Shown one piece after another: positions 17,283 to 26,358 of a stretch of 64,000 nt of DNA (position 1 is its first letter; each line of letters opens with the position of its first letter). The position numbers and the translations under genes are program-made. Source of the stretch: Cytophagaceae bacterium (GTDB taxonomy: Bacteria > Bacteroidota > Bacteroidia > Cytophagales > JAIYAX01); NCBI GenBank assembly GCA_027488815.1, contig JAIYAX010000018.1, forward strand, positions 1 through 64,000. Reading direction: 5' to 3'. The notes under the pieces are model-generated. The model saw only the letters and a list, made by a program, of their open reading frames with translations, was not told the DNA's origin and searched no databases.

Positions 17283-17732
17283 TTATAGTGTAAGTTTAAT
17301 TTCTTTCGGGTTTTGTTCGGCATGTTTATGCTCTGGCCCATTGTACACTCTAAGGTTGTTGAACAGATCTCTGCCAAGTCTGTTTTTTGGAAGCATACCT
17401 CTTACGGCACGCTCGATCAGGATACTGGCTGATTTGTTCATCACTTCACGAGGAGTGCTGAATCGTTGACCACCCGGATAACCTGTATGTCTGATCATCA
17501 CTTTGTCGGTCATTTTTTTACCTGTCAAAACGATCTTATCAGCATTGATCACGATCACATTGTCTCCGCAGTCTACATTTGGGGTGTAGCCGGCCTTATG
17601 CTTGCCCTTAAGCAAAACGGCCACTCGACTGGCCAGGCGGCCTAGTGTGGCGGAAGTAGCGTCCACGATAACCCACTCTTTCTGAGTAGTTTCCCTGTTT
17701 AGGGATCGTGTTTTGTAGCTTAAACTATCCAA
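17283..17732 (-). CDS. rplM: 50S ribosomal protein L13
   Basis: A 149-residue L13. Signature segments are WVIVDATSATLGRLASRVA (about residues 20-38), YTPNVDCGDNVIVINADKI and AVRGMLPKNRLGR. It is first in the ribosomal operon and lies downstream of a consensus promoter. Confidence 0.97.
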   Translation of the reverse strand: MDSLSYKTRSLNRETTQKEWVIVDATSATLGRLASRVAVLLKGKHKAGYTPNVDCGDNVIVINADKIVLTGKKMTDKVMIRHTGYPGGQRFSTPREVMNKSASILIERAVRGMLPKNRLGRDLFNNLRVYNGPEHKHAEQNPKEIKLTL

Positions 17733-17774
17733 GATTTATCTGAATTAAATGGTCTGCTTCTCGAAAATGGACTG

Positions 17775-17808
17775 CAAAGTTAGCAGGATGATTTTTCACA
17801 AACAATAG
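17775..17808 (-). promoter_or_regulatory. rplM operon promoter
   Basis: The minus strand carries TAACTTTG (17782-17775), matching TAnnTTTG, with a TTG about 20 bases upstream (ATTGTTTGTG region near 17798-17808). The leader to the rplM ATG is about 35 nt. Confidence 0.7.
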
Positions 17809-17824
17809 GCAACCCTCTATTTTT

Positions 17825-18550
17825 CTATTGATCATGTAATTGTAGCTGGCGAAGCAGTGCTTGCATATCCTTGGGATAGGGCGCAGTGACCTCTATAACG
17901 CTTTGTTGATCCATATCTAAAAACCGAATTTGATAGGCATGCAGTGCAACTCTTTTGATCAGGGGTTCTTCTTCAGTGTTTTTGGCAAGTTTAAACTTCC
18001 GCTTGATCTGTGACAGATACAATGAGCTTCCTCCATACATCTCATCTGCCAGGATGGGTGCCTTGAGGGAAGCAAGATGAACTCTGATCTGATGCATACG
18101 GCCGGTCACTGGCTCGCATTGCACCAAAGTTGCGTGCTTAAACACTTCCAACGAGTTAAATATGGTGAGAGAAGGTTTACCACTTTGCCAGTCGATACGC
18201 ACCTGCCCGCTTCGTTGCACGGTGATGGGTCTGTCTACCTCTATCTCCTGAAATCGATGCACTCCCGTCACAACAGCATGATAGATTTTATGAACTTTCC
18301 TGCTTTCGAACTGGATGGCCATGTGCCTGTACGCTTCAGGATGTTTGGCGAAGATCAAAATGCCGCTGGTCTCTTTATCGAGCCGATGGCAAGCCTGTGC
18401 CTGAGGATGATACGCTCTGGCAATCAAAATCATGGAGCTTTTGTCTTTGTGGCGATCATCAAGCGTGGCTACACCATAAGGCTTTGACAGAACAAAAAAG
18501 TTATCGTTTTCAAAGAGGATATCCTCTTTCAGTAAGGTGTTTGCTGCCAT
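17825..18550 (-). CDS. RluA family RNA pseudouridine synthase
   Basis: A 241-residue pseudouridine synthase that isomerises uridine in rRNA or tRNA. The catalytic motif HRLDKETSGILIFAK (about residues 56-70) holds the active Asp. The downstream GRMHQIRVHLA motif (about 146-156) is also typical. No N-terminal S4 domain is present, so it resembles the short RluA/TruC-type members; the target position cannot be told. It starts 2 bp after the histidine kinase stop. Confidence 0.9.
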   Translation of the reverse strand: MAANTLLKEDILFENDNFFVLSKPYGVATLDDRHKDKSSMILIARAYHPQAQACHRLDKETSGILIFAKHPEAYRHMAIQFESRKVHKIYHAVVTGVHRFQEIEVDRPITVQRSGQVRIDWQSGKPSLTIFNSLEVFKHATLVQCEPVTGRMHQIRVHLASLKAPILADEMYGGSSLYLSQIKRKFKLAKNTEEEPLIKRVALHAYQIRFLDMDQQSVIEVTAPYPKDMQALLRQLQLHDQ

Positions 18551-18552
18551 GA

Positions 18553-19641
18553 TCAGGGAGCAAACTGAACAGCTGCCGATTTTCCTGGAGCTTTCTCTTC
18601 TTTCAGTTTAAACCGATCCAGTCTAAACGAAAAAGCTGCTCCTTTACCGGGTTTGGACGTGACTGAAACTCTTGAGTTGTGTCCTTCACAAATGTATTTT
18701 ACAATGGCCAGTCCCAGTCCGGTGCCGCCCTCATCTCCTTTGGCCCTGCTCTTTTCGATCCGGTAAAACCGCTCAAAAATCCTGGAGAGGTGCTCTGATG
18801 GAATTCCCGGGCCGTCATCTTTCACGGTTACCTGCACATACTCTTTCTCTTGAACCAGGCTGATCGTCACTTTACCGCCTTCGTTTCCATATTTGATCGC
18901 ATTTTCCATCAAGTTTCTGAAAACCCTTTCAACACGTGGTTTATCGATGTTGACCAACATGGGGCGCTCCCCTTTTATATCGATGCGCAGCTCAGTATGC
19001 CGTTTCTTGGCCATTTCCTCCAGCTGGTCGATTTGTTCTTTGACCAGTTCGATAAGGTCTTCGGCCATAAGGTTCATTTTTACTTGCCCGGTTTCCATTT
19101 GAGAAAGTGTGAGCAGGTCTTCTACCAATCGCTGAAGGCCGTCCAGACTTCGGGCTGCTTTCTTCAAAAACTTTTCCCTAACGTTTTTGTCGTTAATCGC
19201 TCCATCGAGAAGGGTGTGAACAAAACCTTGCGCAGCAAATATGGGGGTCTTAAGTTCATGAGAGACATCAGCAAGAAACTCCCTGCGGTAAGCCTCCAGT
19301 CGCTTGAGCTCGTCAATTTCCTGCTGCTTTTTGGTTGCCAGAGAAAAAATCTCCTGGTTCAATCGTTGCAAAGGGTTCAGTTTACCTTGAAAAGAGCGCC
19401 AGGTCATTTTCAGATCTTTCCTTTTGATCTTCTCCAACATAGAGTAGATGTTGTTGATCTCTCTGAATATGAGGAATTCTAAGGTGATATAGGTCAGCAC
19501 AAATCCCAAGGCAAAATGAATCAGCAATATGATGGTGGCCTGGGTAGTACTTAGAGGATAAAAAACACTGATGGCAGCCACGGTAAACAATGCCATAGCC
19601 AACGATAATATAAATGCGACTGTACGTGAACTGAAAAACAT
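18553..19641 (-). CDS. Sensor histidine kinase, PhoR-like
   Basis: A 362-residue membrane kinase. Two transmembrane helices (about residues 8-28 and 35-55) enclose almost no periplasmic loop, so it probably senses the membrane or a partner protein. HisKA has the phospho-acceptor His128 in DVSHELKTPI. HATPase_c shows the N box (NLMENAIKYG), DDGPGIP, FERFYR and GGTGLGLAIVK. The lack of a periplasmic sensor fits PhoR-type kinases, which read PstSCAB/PhoU. It lies 4 bp after the response regulator. Confidence 0.88.
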   Translation of the reverse strand: MFFSSRTVAFILSLAMALFTVAAISVFYPLSTTQATIILLIHFALGFVLTYITLEFLIFREINNIYSMLEKIKRKDLKMTWRSFQGKLNPLQRLNQEIFSLATKKQQEIDELKRLEAYRREFLADVSHELKTPIFAAQGFVHTLLDGAINDKNVREKFLKKAARSLDGLQRLVEDLLTLSQMETGQVKMNLMAEDLIELVKEQIDQLEEMAKKRHTELRIDIKGERPMLVNIDKPRVERVFRNLMENAIKYGNEGGKVTISLVQEKEYVQVTVKDDGPGIPSEHLSRIFERFYRIEKSRAKGDEGGTGLGLAIVKYICEGHNSRVSVTSKPGKGAAFSFRLDRFKLKEEKAPGKSAAVQFAP

Positions 19642-19645
19642 CGGG

Positions 19646-20335
19646 TTAACCCTCCCGCTGGAACTTGTATCCTACTCCTTTCACCGTTGCGATCAGATCC
19701 TCTCCGATTTTCTCTCTTACTTTTCTGATATGAACATCGACCGTTCTGGCAAGTACATAAACATCGGTACCCCAAATGTTTTGCAACAGGTCATCACGAC
19801 TAAAGACTTTGTTGGGGTTTTGTGCCAAAAAAAACAACAGCTCAAATTCCTTTTTTGGGAGAACGATGCGTTCACCATCTTTGACTACTGTGTAACTGGC
19901 TTTGTCGATGATAAGACCTGAGGTGTCAATTTTGCTGGATTGCTTACTCTTCTTTGATTCTCTTTTGAAGTAGGCATTTATTCTGCTGGTGAGCGCTCTG
20001 GGTTTAATGGGCTTGGTAATGTAATCATCTGCTCCAACGTCAAAAGCTGCGATTTCGGAGTATTCCTCAGTGCGTGCAGTCAGGAATATAATGATCGAGT
20101 TGGCCATGGCGGGCATCTCCCTTAATTGCCTGCAGGTTTCTACCCCATCCATCACCGGCATCATGATATCGACAATTACAAGATCTGGTTTGAACTCTTT
20201 GGCAATCTCAATGGCAGTACGGCCGTCTCTGGCGCTTTCGATTTGATAGCCCTCTTTCTCTAAGTTGTAGGTGAGCAGTTCAATTATGTCCGGCTCATCG
20301 TCTACAATTAGTATTTTTTTGTTGTTCTTGTTCAT
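19646..20335 (-). CDS. OmpR/PhoB family response regulator
   Basis: A 229-residue DNA-binding regulator. The receiver domain (1-120) has the acidic pair VDDEPD at 11-16, phospho-acceptor Asp56 (VIVDIMMP), the switch Thr in IIFLTARTEEYS and Lys in DDYITKPIKP. The winged-helix domain (about 135-229) contains FELLFFLAQNPNKVFSRDDLLQNIWG and DVHIRKVREKIG. OmpR/PhoB proteins bind 11-bp direct repeats, so it is a candidate for the phased boxes at 60703 and 63720, though that link is inference. It sits 21 bp after the TlpA-like gene and is cotranscribed with the kinase. Confidence 0.9.
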   Translation of the reverse strand: MNKNNKKILIVDDEPDIIELLTYNLEKEGYQIESARDGRTAIEIAKEFKPDLVIVDIMMPVMDGVETCRQLREMPAMANSIIIFLTARTEEYSEIAAFDVGADDYITKPIKPRALTSRINAYFKRESKKSKQSSKIDTSGLIIDKASYTVVKDGERIVLPKKEFELLFFLAQNPNKVFSRDDLLQNIWGTDVYVLARTVDVHIRKVREKIGEDLIATVKGVGYKFQREG

Positions 20336-20356
20336 GGTTGGTTTAGTCTGAAAGAG

Positions 20357-21694
20357 CTACCTGAACAGTTCCTCAAGTTTTTGCTCCAAATATGGGCCTC
20401 TGAGGTTTTTGGCGATGATTTTGCCTTTTTGATCCACAAGAAAGGTGGCCGGTATTCCTCTTACTTTATACAATGCTGCTCCAGCTGACTGCCAGCCTTT
20501 AAGGTCGCTCACGTGGCTAGGCCAGCCGAGGTTGTCCTTTGCAATGGCTTCAATCCAGCGGTCCTTACTATTGTCCAACGAAACACTGTAAATATCGAAG
20601 CCTTTTGATTTGTATTGCTCATAGACCTTCACAACGTTTGGATTTTCACGACGGCAGGGTCCACACCATGAAGCCCAAAAGTCAATCAGTACTACTTTGC
20701 CCCTTAGGTCTGTAAGTTTCATTGTTTTTCCATCCGCATTTTGCAGCACGATGTCCGGAGCATCGTCACCTACTTCGGGCTCTATGTTCAATATTGCACT
20801 GTATCGTGCCAGTGCCCCTTTACGTGGGAACTCCTTGTCGTATTTTTTTGCAAGAGCAACGGCAGTGCTTTGGTCTACGCTTTGAAGATTATCAATCAAG
20901 GCCTGATAGGTAAGTTCCCGAATGGCTGAGTCAGTTGGCAGGCTTGCCAAAAGTGCTTCGGCTTTAGGCAGGTACTGGGTGGAACGGCCAAAAACAAAAT
21001 TCTGCAGGTAAATGCTCACCCGATTGTAAATCTGGTCACCTCGAAGCAGATTAATACCCTTTTGTGAAAAACCACTCAAATATGCCTCTTCCGACTCGCT
21101 TCCTTTGAACTCAAGATAACTAATGATAGAGGCGATAAATGACCCCTTTTCTTTGGCGGCCAGGTCATCCAATATCGCTTGTCTGATGTTATTCAATGAG
21201 TCAAAAAGTGCTTTCTCCCCCTGAAGCATTTTGTTAAACTTATCGTTGTTTGTACCGTTTGCTTCAGCGAACTGCCTGATACGGGCATTAATTTCATTTA
21301 CCTTAACCGAGAAGTTGTTGTTTGCCTCAAGGTATTTGAAATAGGCTGCATTTTCTTTTGAGTTTGACAGCTTTACGGAACTAACAAAAGAGGTCGCATC
21401 AGCGGCAAAAACGACTTGTTCTTTACCTAAAATTAGTGTGACCCCATTCTCCTTGTCAAGACTAAGTCTGTAAAAGCCAGGTTCCTGGTTCTTTTTAAAA
21501 ACCACCTTGCTATCCTTTATTTTAGCGGAGTCGGTGAGTTGCAGATTTCGTCCGTAATATTCCAGCAGGTAAACCCATTTTCCGTCCCCTTTGGCGACTG
21601 AACCGGAGAGTTGCTGACTTTCAGCAACGGTGTAATTCAATAGGAGTACAATGCAAAAACAGAAGGGAAGAATGAATTTTTCTAAGATACGCAT
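20357..21694 (-). CDS. TlpA-like thiol-disulfide oxidoreductase with DUF4369
   Basis: A 445-residue envelope protein. The signal peptide ends near VAESQQ. Residues about 28-130 resemble the DUF4369 beta domain (SGSVAKGDGKWVYLLEYYGRN), then a helical region, then a thioredoxin fold (about 305-445) with the redox motif WASWCGPCRRE and the cis-Pro loop RGIPATFLVD. It probably reduces or isomerises cysteines in periplasmic proteins. Two TTAA motifs 11 bp apart lie upstream (21750, 21761). Confidence 0.88.
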   Translation of the reverse strand: MRILEKFILPFCFCIVLLLNYTVAESQQLSGSVAKGDGKWVYLLEYYGRNLQLTDSAKIKDSKVVFKKNQEPGFYRLSLDKENGVTLILGKEQVVFAADATSFVSSVKLSNSKENAAYFKYLEANNNFSVKVNEINARIRQFAEANGTNNDKFNKMLQGEKALFDSLNNIRQAILDDLAAKEKGSFIASIISYLEFKGSESEEAYLSGFSQKGINLLRGDQIYNRVSIYLQNFVFGRSTQYLPKAEALLASLPTDSAIRELTYQALIDNLQSVDQSTAVALAKKYDKEFPRKGALARYSAILNIEPEVGDDAPDIVLQNADGKTMKLTDLRGKVVLIDFWASWCGPCRRENPNVVKVYEQYKSKGFDIYSVSLDNSKDRWIEAIAKDNLGWPSHVSDLKGWQSAGAALYKVRGIPATFLVDQKGKIIAKNLRGPYLEQKLEELFR

Positions 21695-21760
21695 AGCGGA
21701 AAATCAAGCCAAAAATAGGTAGAAAACAGTTTACGGGGAATGCCCAATGTTAAATGAATG

Positions 21761-22582
21761 TTAATTCCTTGCTGAGAAAGGATGCTTAAGCCCTTTGTAA
21801 CTGATAAGTTCCACCTCTACTGCACCAACAAGCATTTCAGCTTTTACCTTGAGTGGCACCCTGTTCTGGTCGTCTGAAATCCACACTTTAATGGACTCGC
21901 CACCTTTGAAAAGTTGGTTGTCAGGCATGACAGGCACCATTTTGATGGCTCTGACTTTCCCAACAGGTGTCCTGATCGTTTCTTTTCCCAGATACCTTAC
22001 TTTGAAGTCATAGCTTTTATCTTCGAAAAATGCGTCTACCCCTACTACAGTTCCAGGACTTATTGAATTGAAGTCGACATTTCGGAGAAAGAAATAGCCG
22101 GATATCAAATCCTGAACATTTGGCTTCACTTCATAAATCTTTGTTTCGACCAGTTTACCCGGGTCTCTGATTTCCACTTTGGCAATCTTTTTTTCCTGAT
22201 CAAAATAGGTGGACTCCTGCCTGCGGTAGCTTCCCTCTTCAACATTTCTGTAAAACATCAAAGGATTTAACGTAGAGGTATCGATGTAGGAACGATAGGT
22301 ATTCCTGATTCTGATAAACACATCAAACGCTCCTGTTGATTTACCCAGGACATTCACTTTGTATACAGGCTTGTCTTCATAGCTTCCAATGGCCGGTTCA
22401 ATATCCATGTAGGCTTCTCCTGCGGTAATAAATCCATAGTGAAGTCTGAATTTTAATTGCTCTCCGGGAGCAAACGTAATCGGCTGATGTGTGTGTCTGC
22501 TGCCCAGGTAATCATCAAATTGAAAAGCGGTCAACCCAATGACCAGGATCAGAACGATGGTTAAGGAATATTTGGTTTTCAT
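21761..22582 (-). CDS. DUF3108 domain protein, exported
   Basis: A 273-residue protein with an N-terminal signal or anchor (about residues 7-23). The rest is beta-rich with the DUF3108 pattern: FAPGEQLKFRLHYGFITAGEAYMDI near residues 38-62 and KVWISDDQNRVPLKVKAEM near 234-252. Members are thought to be periplasmic lipocalin-like proteins of unknown function. It lies between the TlpA-like gene and a beta-barrel gene on the same strand. Confidence 0.83.
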   Translation of the reverse strand: MKTKYSLTIVLILVIGLTAFQFDDYLGSRHTHQPITFAPGEQLKFRLHYGFITAGEAYMDIEPAIGSYEDKPVYKVNVLGKSTGAFDVFIRIRNTYRSYIDTSTLNPLMFYRNVEEGSYRRQESTYFDQEKKIAKVEIRDPGKLVETKIYEVKPNVQDLISGYFFLRNVDFNSISPGTVVGVDAFFEDKSYDFKVRYLGKETIRTPVGKVRAIKMVPVMPDNQLFKGGESIKVWISDDQNRVPLKVKAEMLVGAVEVELISYKGLKHPFSARN

Positions 22583-22635
22583 ATCAAATAGAATGTTTTA
22601 AAGAAAATTCAAATTCCATACCAAGGCGATTAGGA

Positions 22636-23739
22636 TCATTTCAAACGAAGCCTTTGAATAATCCTGCTGTTGATATAAAAACCGTAGCTATACTCCACCA
22701 AGCCCGTGGCAAGGTCTAAAAATGGTTCTGCTCGTAGCGTCAAACTTGTAGAAGCAGACAAAGGAATGTCCGCTAGAACCCGCAGCCAAATGAGTTCTCT
22801 TTTTGGAGAAACAATTGGGGTGTTGGGATCGATAGAAGAAAAAGACTGATAAACCGAACCCCCTTGCAGAGAATAAAATCCTTCTGTCTGCCAATAGTTA
22901 GCCATCAGGCATAGCCCTTTTCGCTTCATGCTCAGACTTGCCAGATGCCCCTGGCCCAGGCCGGTAGGTATGGCTTCAAAACTTCCTGTCGATTGCTGAT
23001 GGAGGTATTGGTATTCAGCTTTCCATTGAAAAGTTTCTGAATTGTGGATGATCCTTAAAATAGGACTCAGGTTCATTTGAGTGATCGTTGGTTGGTTCAT
23101 AGTGTCCAACTGCCCGCCGACATGATAGGCTGTTATTTGCCAGGCGGCTTCTGCTACCCATGATTTTGATTTTATAAAAGCAAAAGCACCAGTTGATCCC
23201 GCCCAAAAGGCTTCTTTGGATTGAGAACCCTGGTAAGTGGCCTGCTGCCATTCAATCCAGGCCTCTGCTGAGAGCCGTGTTGATTTCCATTTAAACTGCG
23301 CCCCTTGCTCAATTCTTCTCCTGATCAGGTTGTCAAAGTCATACAAGGGCTCAGCCAGGCCATGCCTGAGCGCTCCTTCGATGGAACCAAACAGCATACT
23401 AAAACGACCCTTGTCATAGCGTATCGTAAAGATGGGTTGAACCCATTGTATCCCACCGGAACCAAAATCTTGTCGAACAAATGCCCCTGCATGAAGTGAA
23501 ATACCTGATCCGGCGGTATAATGAACCGTTGGGAGAACATGAAGTCCAAACAATGTGGCTCCAGCCTGGTAATCATTGAAGTACTCTGTATTTCGTATGT
23601 AGCCTAGCACCCGAAGCCCCAATTGCAGTTCCCCTTCCTCTCCTGTACTGAGGCTGTCGTAAAATACTTCATTTGGCAATTGGGCAAAGCCTGACCGGGC
23701 AGTCATGAAAAGCAAAAGGAGAAGGAAGAGTTTCTTCAT
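22636..23739 (-). CDS. Putative outer-membrane beta-barrel protein
   Basis: A 367-residue protein starting MKKLFLLLLLFMTARSGFAQ, a clear signal peptide. The remainder alternates polar and hydrophobic residues with many aromatic strand ends (for example VLPTVHYTAGSGISLHAGAFVRQDFG), consistent with an outer-membrane barrel of roughly 14-18 strands. I recognise no named family. The frame extends 13 codons upstream, but this ATG opens the signal peptide. It is divergent from recA. Confidence 0.65.
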   Translation of the reverse strand: MKKLFLLLLLFMTARSGFAQLPNEVFYDSLSTGEEGELQLGLRVLGYIRNTEYFNDYQAGATLFGLHVLPTVHYTAGSGISLHAGAFVRQDFGSGGIQWVQPIFTIRYDKGRFSMLFGSIEGALRHGLAEPLYDFDNLIRRRIEQGAQFKWKSTRLSAEAWIEWQQATYQGSQSKEAFWAGSTGAFAFIKSKSWVAEAAWQITAYHVGGQLDTMNQPTITQMNLSPILRIIHNSETFQWKAEYQYLHQQSTGSFEAIPTGLGQGHLASLSMKRKGLCLMANYWQTEGFYSLQGGSVYQSFSSIDPNTPIVSPKRELIWLRVLADIPLSASTSLTLRAEPFLDLATGLVEYSYGFYINSRIIQRLRLK

Positions 23740-23801
23740 TTGAATTCGAAAGCTATAAAATGATCCGTAGCAGAGCATCGGTTCAGGTATGGAAAATGAA
23801 T

Positions 23802-23832
23802 TTTGCTAAATTAATTGGCAATATGTACTTTG
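23802..23832 (+). promoter_or_regulatory. Putative recA promoter
   Basis: TTTG (23802-23805) is followed after exactly 19 bases by GTACTTTG (23825-23832), which keeps the TTTG of the -7 element but not its TA. The predicted start lies about 30 nt before the recA ATG. Confidence 0.45.
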
Positions 23833-23871
23833 CATGCTCATTCAACAATTGAACTCCTAAGCGCCCAAAAC

Positions 23872-24903
23872 ATGGCAGACACACAGGCAGAAAAACTCAA
23901 AGCCCTACAACTTACGATCGATAAGCTCGAAAAGACCTATGGCAAGGGCACCATTATGAAGCTGAGCGATGAGAAGGTGATGGATGTACCGGTGATCCCT
24001 ACCGGCTCAATTGGTCTCGATATGGCACTTGGCATAGGTGGCGTGCCTCGTGGCCGGATTGTAGAAATCTTTGGACCGGAATCTTCTGGAAAGACGACCC
24101 TCACCATGCATTGCATTGCGGAGGCACAGAAGCAAGGTGGCTTGGCTGCTTTTATCGATGCAGAGCATGCTTTTGATAAGACTTATGCGGAAAAGTTGGG
24201 GATCGATACTCAAAATCTGCTGATCTCACAGCCGGACAATGGTGAGCAAGCACTCGAAATTGCCGAGCACCTCATTCGCTCAGGAGCCATTGACATCATT
24301 GTGATTGACTCTGTGGCAGCCTTAGTGCCCAAAGGAGAGCTTGAGGGTGAAATGGGGGAAAGCAAGATGGGTCTTCAGGCTAGGCTTATGAGTCAAGCAT
24401 TGAGAAAACTGACCGGGTCAATTAACAAATCCGGCTGTTGCTGCATTTTCATTAACCAGTTACGTGATAAAATCGGGGTTATGTTTGGTAACCCAGAGAC
24501 CACAACAGGTGGTAATGCGCTTAAGTTTTATGCCTCTTTGCGTTTGGATATCCGCAGGCTCGCTCAGATCAAAGAAGGACCAGACCATGTGGTAGGTAAC
24601 CGTACCAAAGTAAAAGTGGTAAAGAACAAAATGGCTCCTCCCTTTAAGGTAGTTGAGTTTGACATTATCTACGGAGAAGGCATCTCCAAGACCGGAGAGA
24701 TCATTGATCTGGGCGTTGAACTGGGATTTATTCAAAAATCAGGTTCATGGTTCAGCTATGAGGGCAACAAACTAGGGCAGGGAAGAGAGTCTGTGAAGGC
24801 CATGCTGCTCGATAATCCTGAACTGATGGAGGAACTAGAGTTGAAGATTAAAGAAAAAGTGAAAGGGGGAGATGTAAAAGTGACTGCCCCGGTTGAGGAA
24901 TAA
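23872..24903 (+). CDS. recA: Recombinase RecA
   Basis: A 343-residue RecA, the ATP-dependent DNA strand-exchange protein that also triggers SOS cleavage. Walker A GPESSGKT is at 68-75, Walker B in [14 protein letters not shown], and loop 2 includes [22 protein letters not shown]. The frame is open 57 bp upstream, but the ATG at 23872 gives the normal N-terminus and length. A strong terminator follows. Confidence 0.97.
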   Translation: MADTQAEKLKALQLTIDKLEKTYGKGTIMKLSDEKVMDVPVIPTGSIGLDMALGIGGVPRGRIVEIFGPESSGKTTLTMHCIAEAQKQGGLAAFIDAEHAFDKTYAEKLGIDTQNLLISQPDNGEQALEIAEHLIRSGAIDIIVIDSVAALVPKGELEGEMGESKMGLQARLMSQALRKLTGSINKSGCCCIFINQLRDKIGVMFGNPETTTGGNALKFYASLRLDIRRLAQIKEGPDHVVGNRTKVKVVKNKMAPPFKVVEFDIIYGEGISKTGEIIDLGVELGFIQKSGSWFSYEGNKLGQGRESVKAMLLDNPELMEELELKIKEKVKGGDVKVTAPVEE

Positions 24904-24924
24904 ATCCTGACTTTCAACTACATG

Positions 24925-24956
24925 AAGAAAAGGCTGCTTTGGGACAGCCTTTTCTT
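24925..24956 (+). terminator. Bidirectional terminator after recA
   Basis: A perfect 12-bp stem, left arm 24925-24936 and right arm 24945-24956, with an 8-base loop, A-rich on the left and T-rich on the right. Its right arm touches the 3' end of the convergent permease gene. Confidence 0.8.
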
Positions 24957-26223
24957 ATTTGGAGCGGATAGCCTCCACGGGATCCATTCTTGACGCAACG
25001 ATCGCCGGAGCGATACCGCTGATGATTCCGATCAGGCTAGAGATCACCAAACCGATCATGACGTTTTTGGTTGATAAAATGATCTCCAGAGTGTCCTGTG
25101 GAATGATGGTGATCAAAGAAACCAGTGCAAGTCCCAGAAATCCGCCAATCAAGCTTAGAAAAACAGCCTCAAACAAAAACTGCATCAGGATAAACCAATT
25201 TTTAGCTCCTAGTGCTTTTTGAATTCCAATGATGTTGGTTCGCTCTTTAACAGAAACAAACATAATGTTGGCAATACCAAAGCCCCCTACCAACAAGGCA
25301 AAGGCTCCGATCACGCCACCGGCCACACTGATCACTGCAAAAAGCGAAGAGATTGCATTGGTAATCATCTCCGGCCTGTTGAGTGCAAAATTATCTTCGT
25401 CCCTAGGTTTAAGCTCACGGCTGCCTCTCAGAAGGCCTCTGAGTTCAGACTCAAGATTAATAAGCCCTTTATCATCTTCTCTTCCTTTGATTCCGATCAT
25501 CGGTTCGATCCCTCTTCTACCTGATGAGAACAACTTTTTACTCAACCCATAAGGAATAAGGCAACTGTTATCGCTGCTGGGAGTACCCAGAAAATTACTC
25601 CCCTGCCTGGCCATTACTCCAATCACTTTCAGTTTCACCCCTTTTATCTTGATATCCTTACCCAACGCACTACCCTCAGGGAATAGTGCCTGGCCAATAT
25701 CATGACCAATGATGGCTACTTGTGAGGCGGCAGACACTTCCATCTGGGTGAAATAGCGACCCTCCTTCATGTCAACATTGCTTATCTTATCAAAGCCATA
25801 GCTGATTCCCTGTACGCCGATATTGGTGATGCTTGAGTTTTTATGCTTGAGTATCTGACCACTCTTCGTAGCGAAGATGGCTACACCGGATGCGCTCTTG
25901 AGGTTCTTTTCAAGAAACCTAAAGTCATCAATGGAGGGGGCAGGTCGTTTTACATATTTCCACCAGGGGTAGTTGGGGTCATCAAAATCCCAGGGAAAAC
26001 GCTGGACGTAAATCACCTCCGAGCCTAAGAAATTCATACTGTCCTTGATGCTTTTTTCCAATGAGTCAACCAGTGTAAAAACAGCAATGATTGAAAAAAT
26101 ACCTACCGTGACGCCCAACAGCGATAAAATTGTCCTGAGGAGGTTGCTCTTAAGGGCTCCTAAGGAGAAAGCGATGCTTTCCACGAACAGGTAGGCATTT
26201 GAGAAGATTTTTTTCCAATTCAT
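24955..26223 (-). CDS. ABC transporter permease, MacB/FtsX type
   Basis: A 422-residue inner-membrane protein. An N-terminal helix (SNLLRTILSLLGVTVGIFSIIAVFTL, residues 26-51) is followed by a periplasmic MacB-PCD domain (about 52-275), then three C-terminal FtsX helices (about 290-315, 340-370, 385-405) and the conserved end PAIVASRMDPVEAIRSK. Such permeases work with an ATPase to export lipoproteins, peptides or signals by mechanotransmission. No ATPase gene is adjacent, so the partner must be elsewhere. Confidence 0.88.
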   Translation of the reverse strand: MNWKKIFSNAYLFVESIAFSLGALKSNLLRTILSLLGVTVGIFSIIAVFTLVDSLEKSIKDSMNFLGSEVIYVQRFPWDFDDPNYPWWKYVKRPAPSIDDFRFLEKNLKSASGVAIFATKSGQILKHKNSSITNIGVQGISYGFDKISNVDMKEGRYFTQMEVSAASQVAIIGHDIGQALFPEGSALGKDIKIKGVKLKVIGVMARQGSNFLGTPSSDNSCLIPYGLSKKLFSSGRRGIEPMIGIKGREDDKGLINLESELRGLLRGSRELKPRDEDNFALNRPEMITNAISSLFAVISVAGGVIGAFALLVGGFGIANIMFVSVKERTNIIGIQKALGAKNWFILMQFLFEAVFLSLIGGFLGLALVSLITIIPQDTLEIILSTKNVMIGLVISSLIGIISGIAPAIVASRMDPVEAIRSK

Positions 26224-26312
26224 AGCAGGATCAATTTATAAAGGAGACCTTTGTTGGCAAGGTAAGCGACCGGATCGGTTTTTCATCTAGCAATATTATA
26301 AACTGCTTGCTA

Positions 26313-26320
26313 CCTTTGCG
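26313..26320 (+). promoter_or_regulatory. -7 element upstream of queA
   Basis: TACCTTTG matches TAnnTTTG and lies 38 bp before the queA ATG. No good TTTG is seen 19 bases upstream. Confidence 0.45.
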
Positions 26321-26358
26321 ACCATTTTTAGGATAAGCGGTTCCTATTTTCCTCTACC

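Noticed and set aside
18850-19482. A 210-codon plus-strand open frame opposite the histidine kinase
   Set aside because: It lies fully antisense to a kinase with all catalytic motifs. Its composition (rich in Phe, His, Leu) is that of a shadow frame, with no recognisable domain.
21731-21764. A third set of TTAA boxes upstream of the TlpA-like gene
   Set aside because: Only two motifs (21750, 21761) are 11 bp apart, the region is AT-rich, and no CAGTTTTG element accompanies them, so chance is likely.
24955-26223. Complete ABC exporter locus
   Set aside because: Only the FtsX-type permease is present. Neither flank encodes an ATPase or a membrane-fusion protein.
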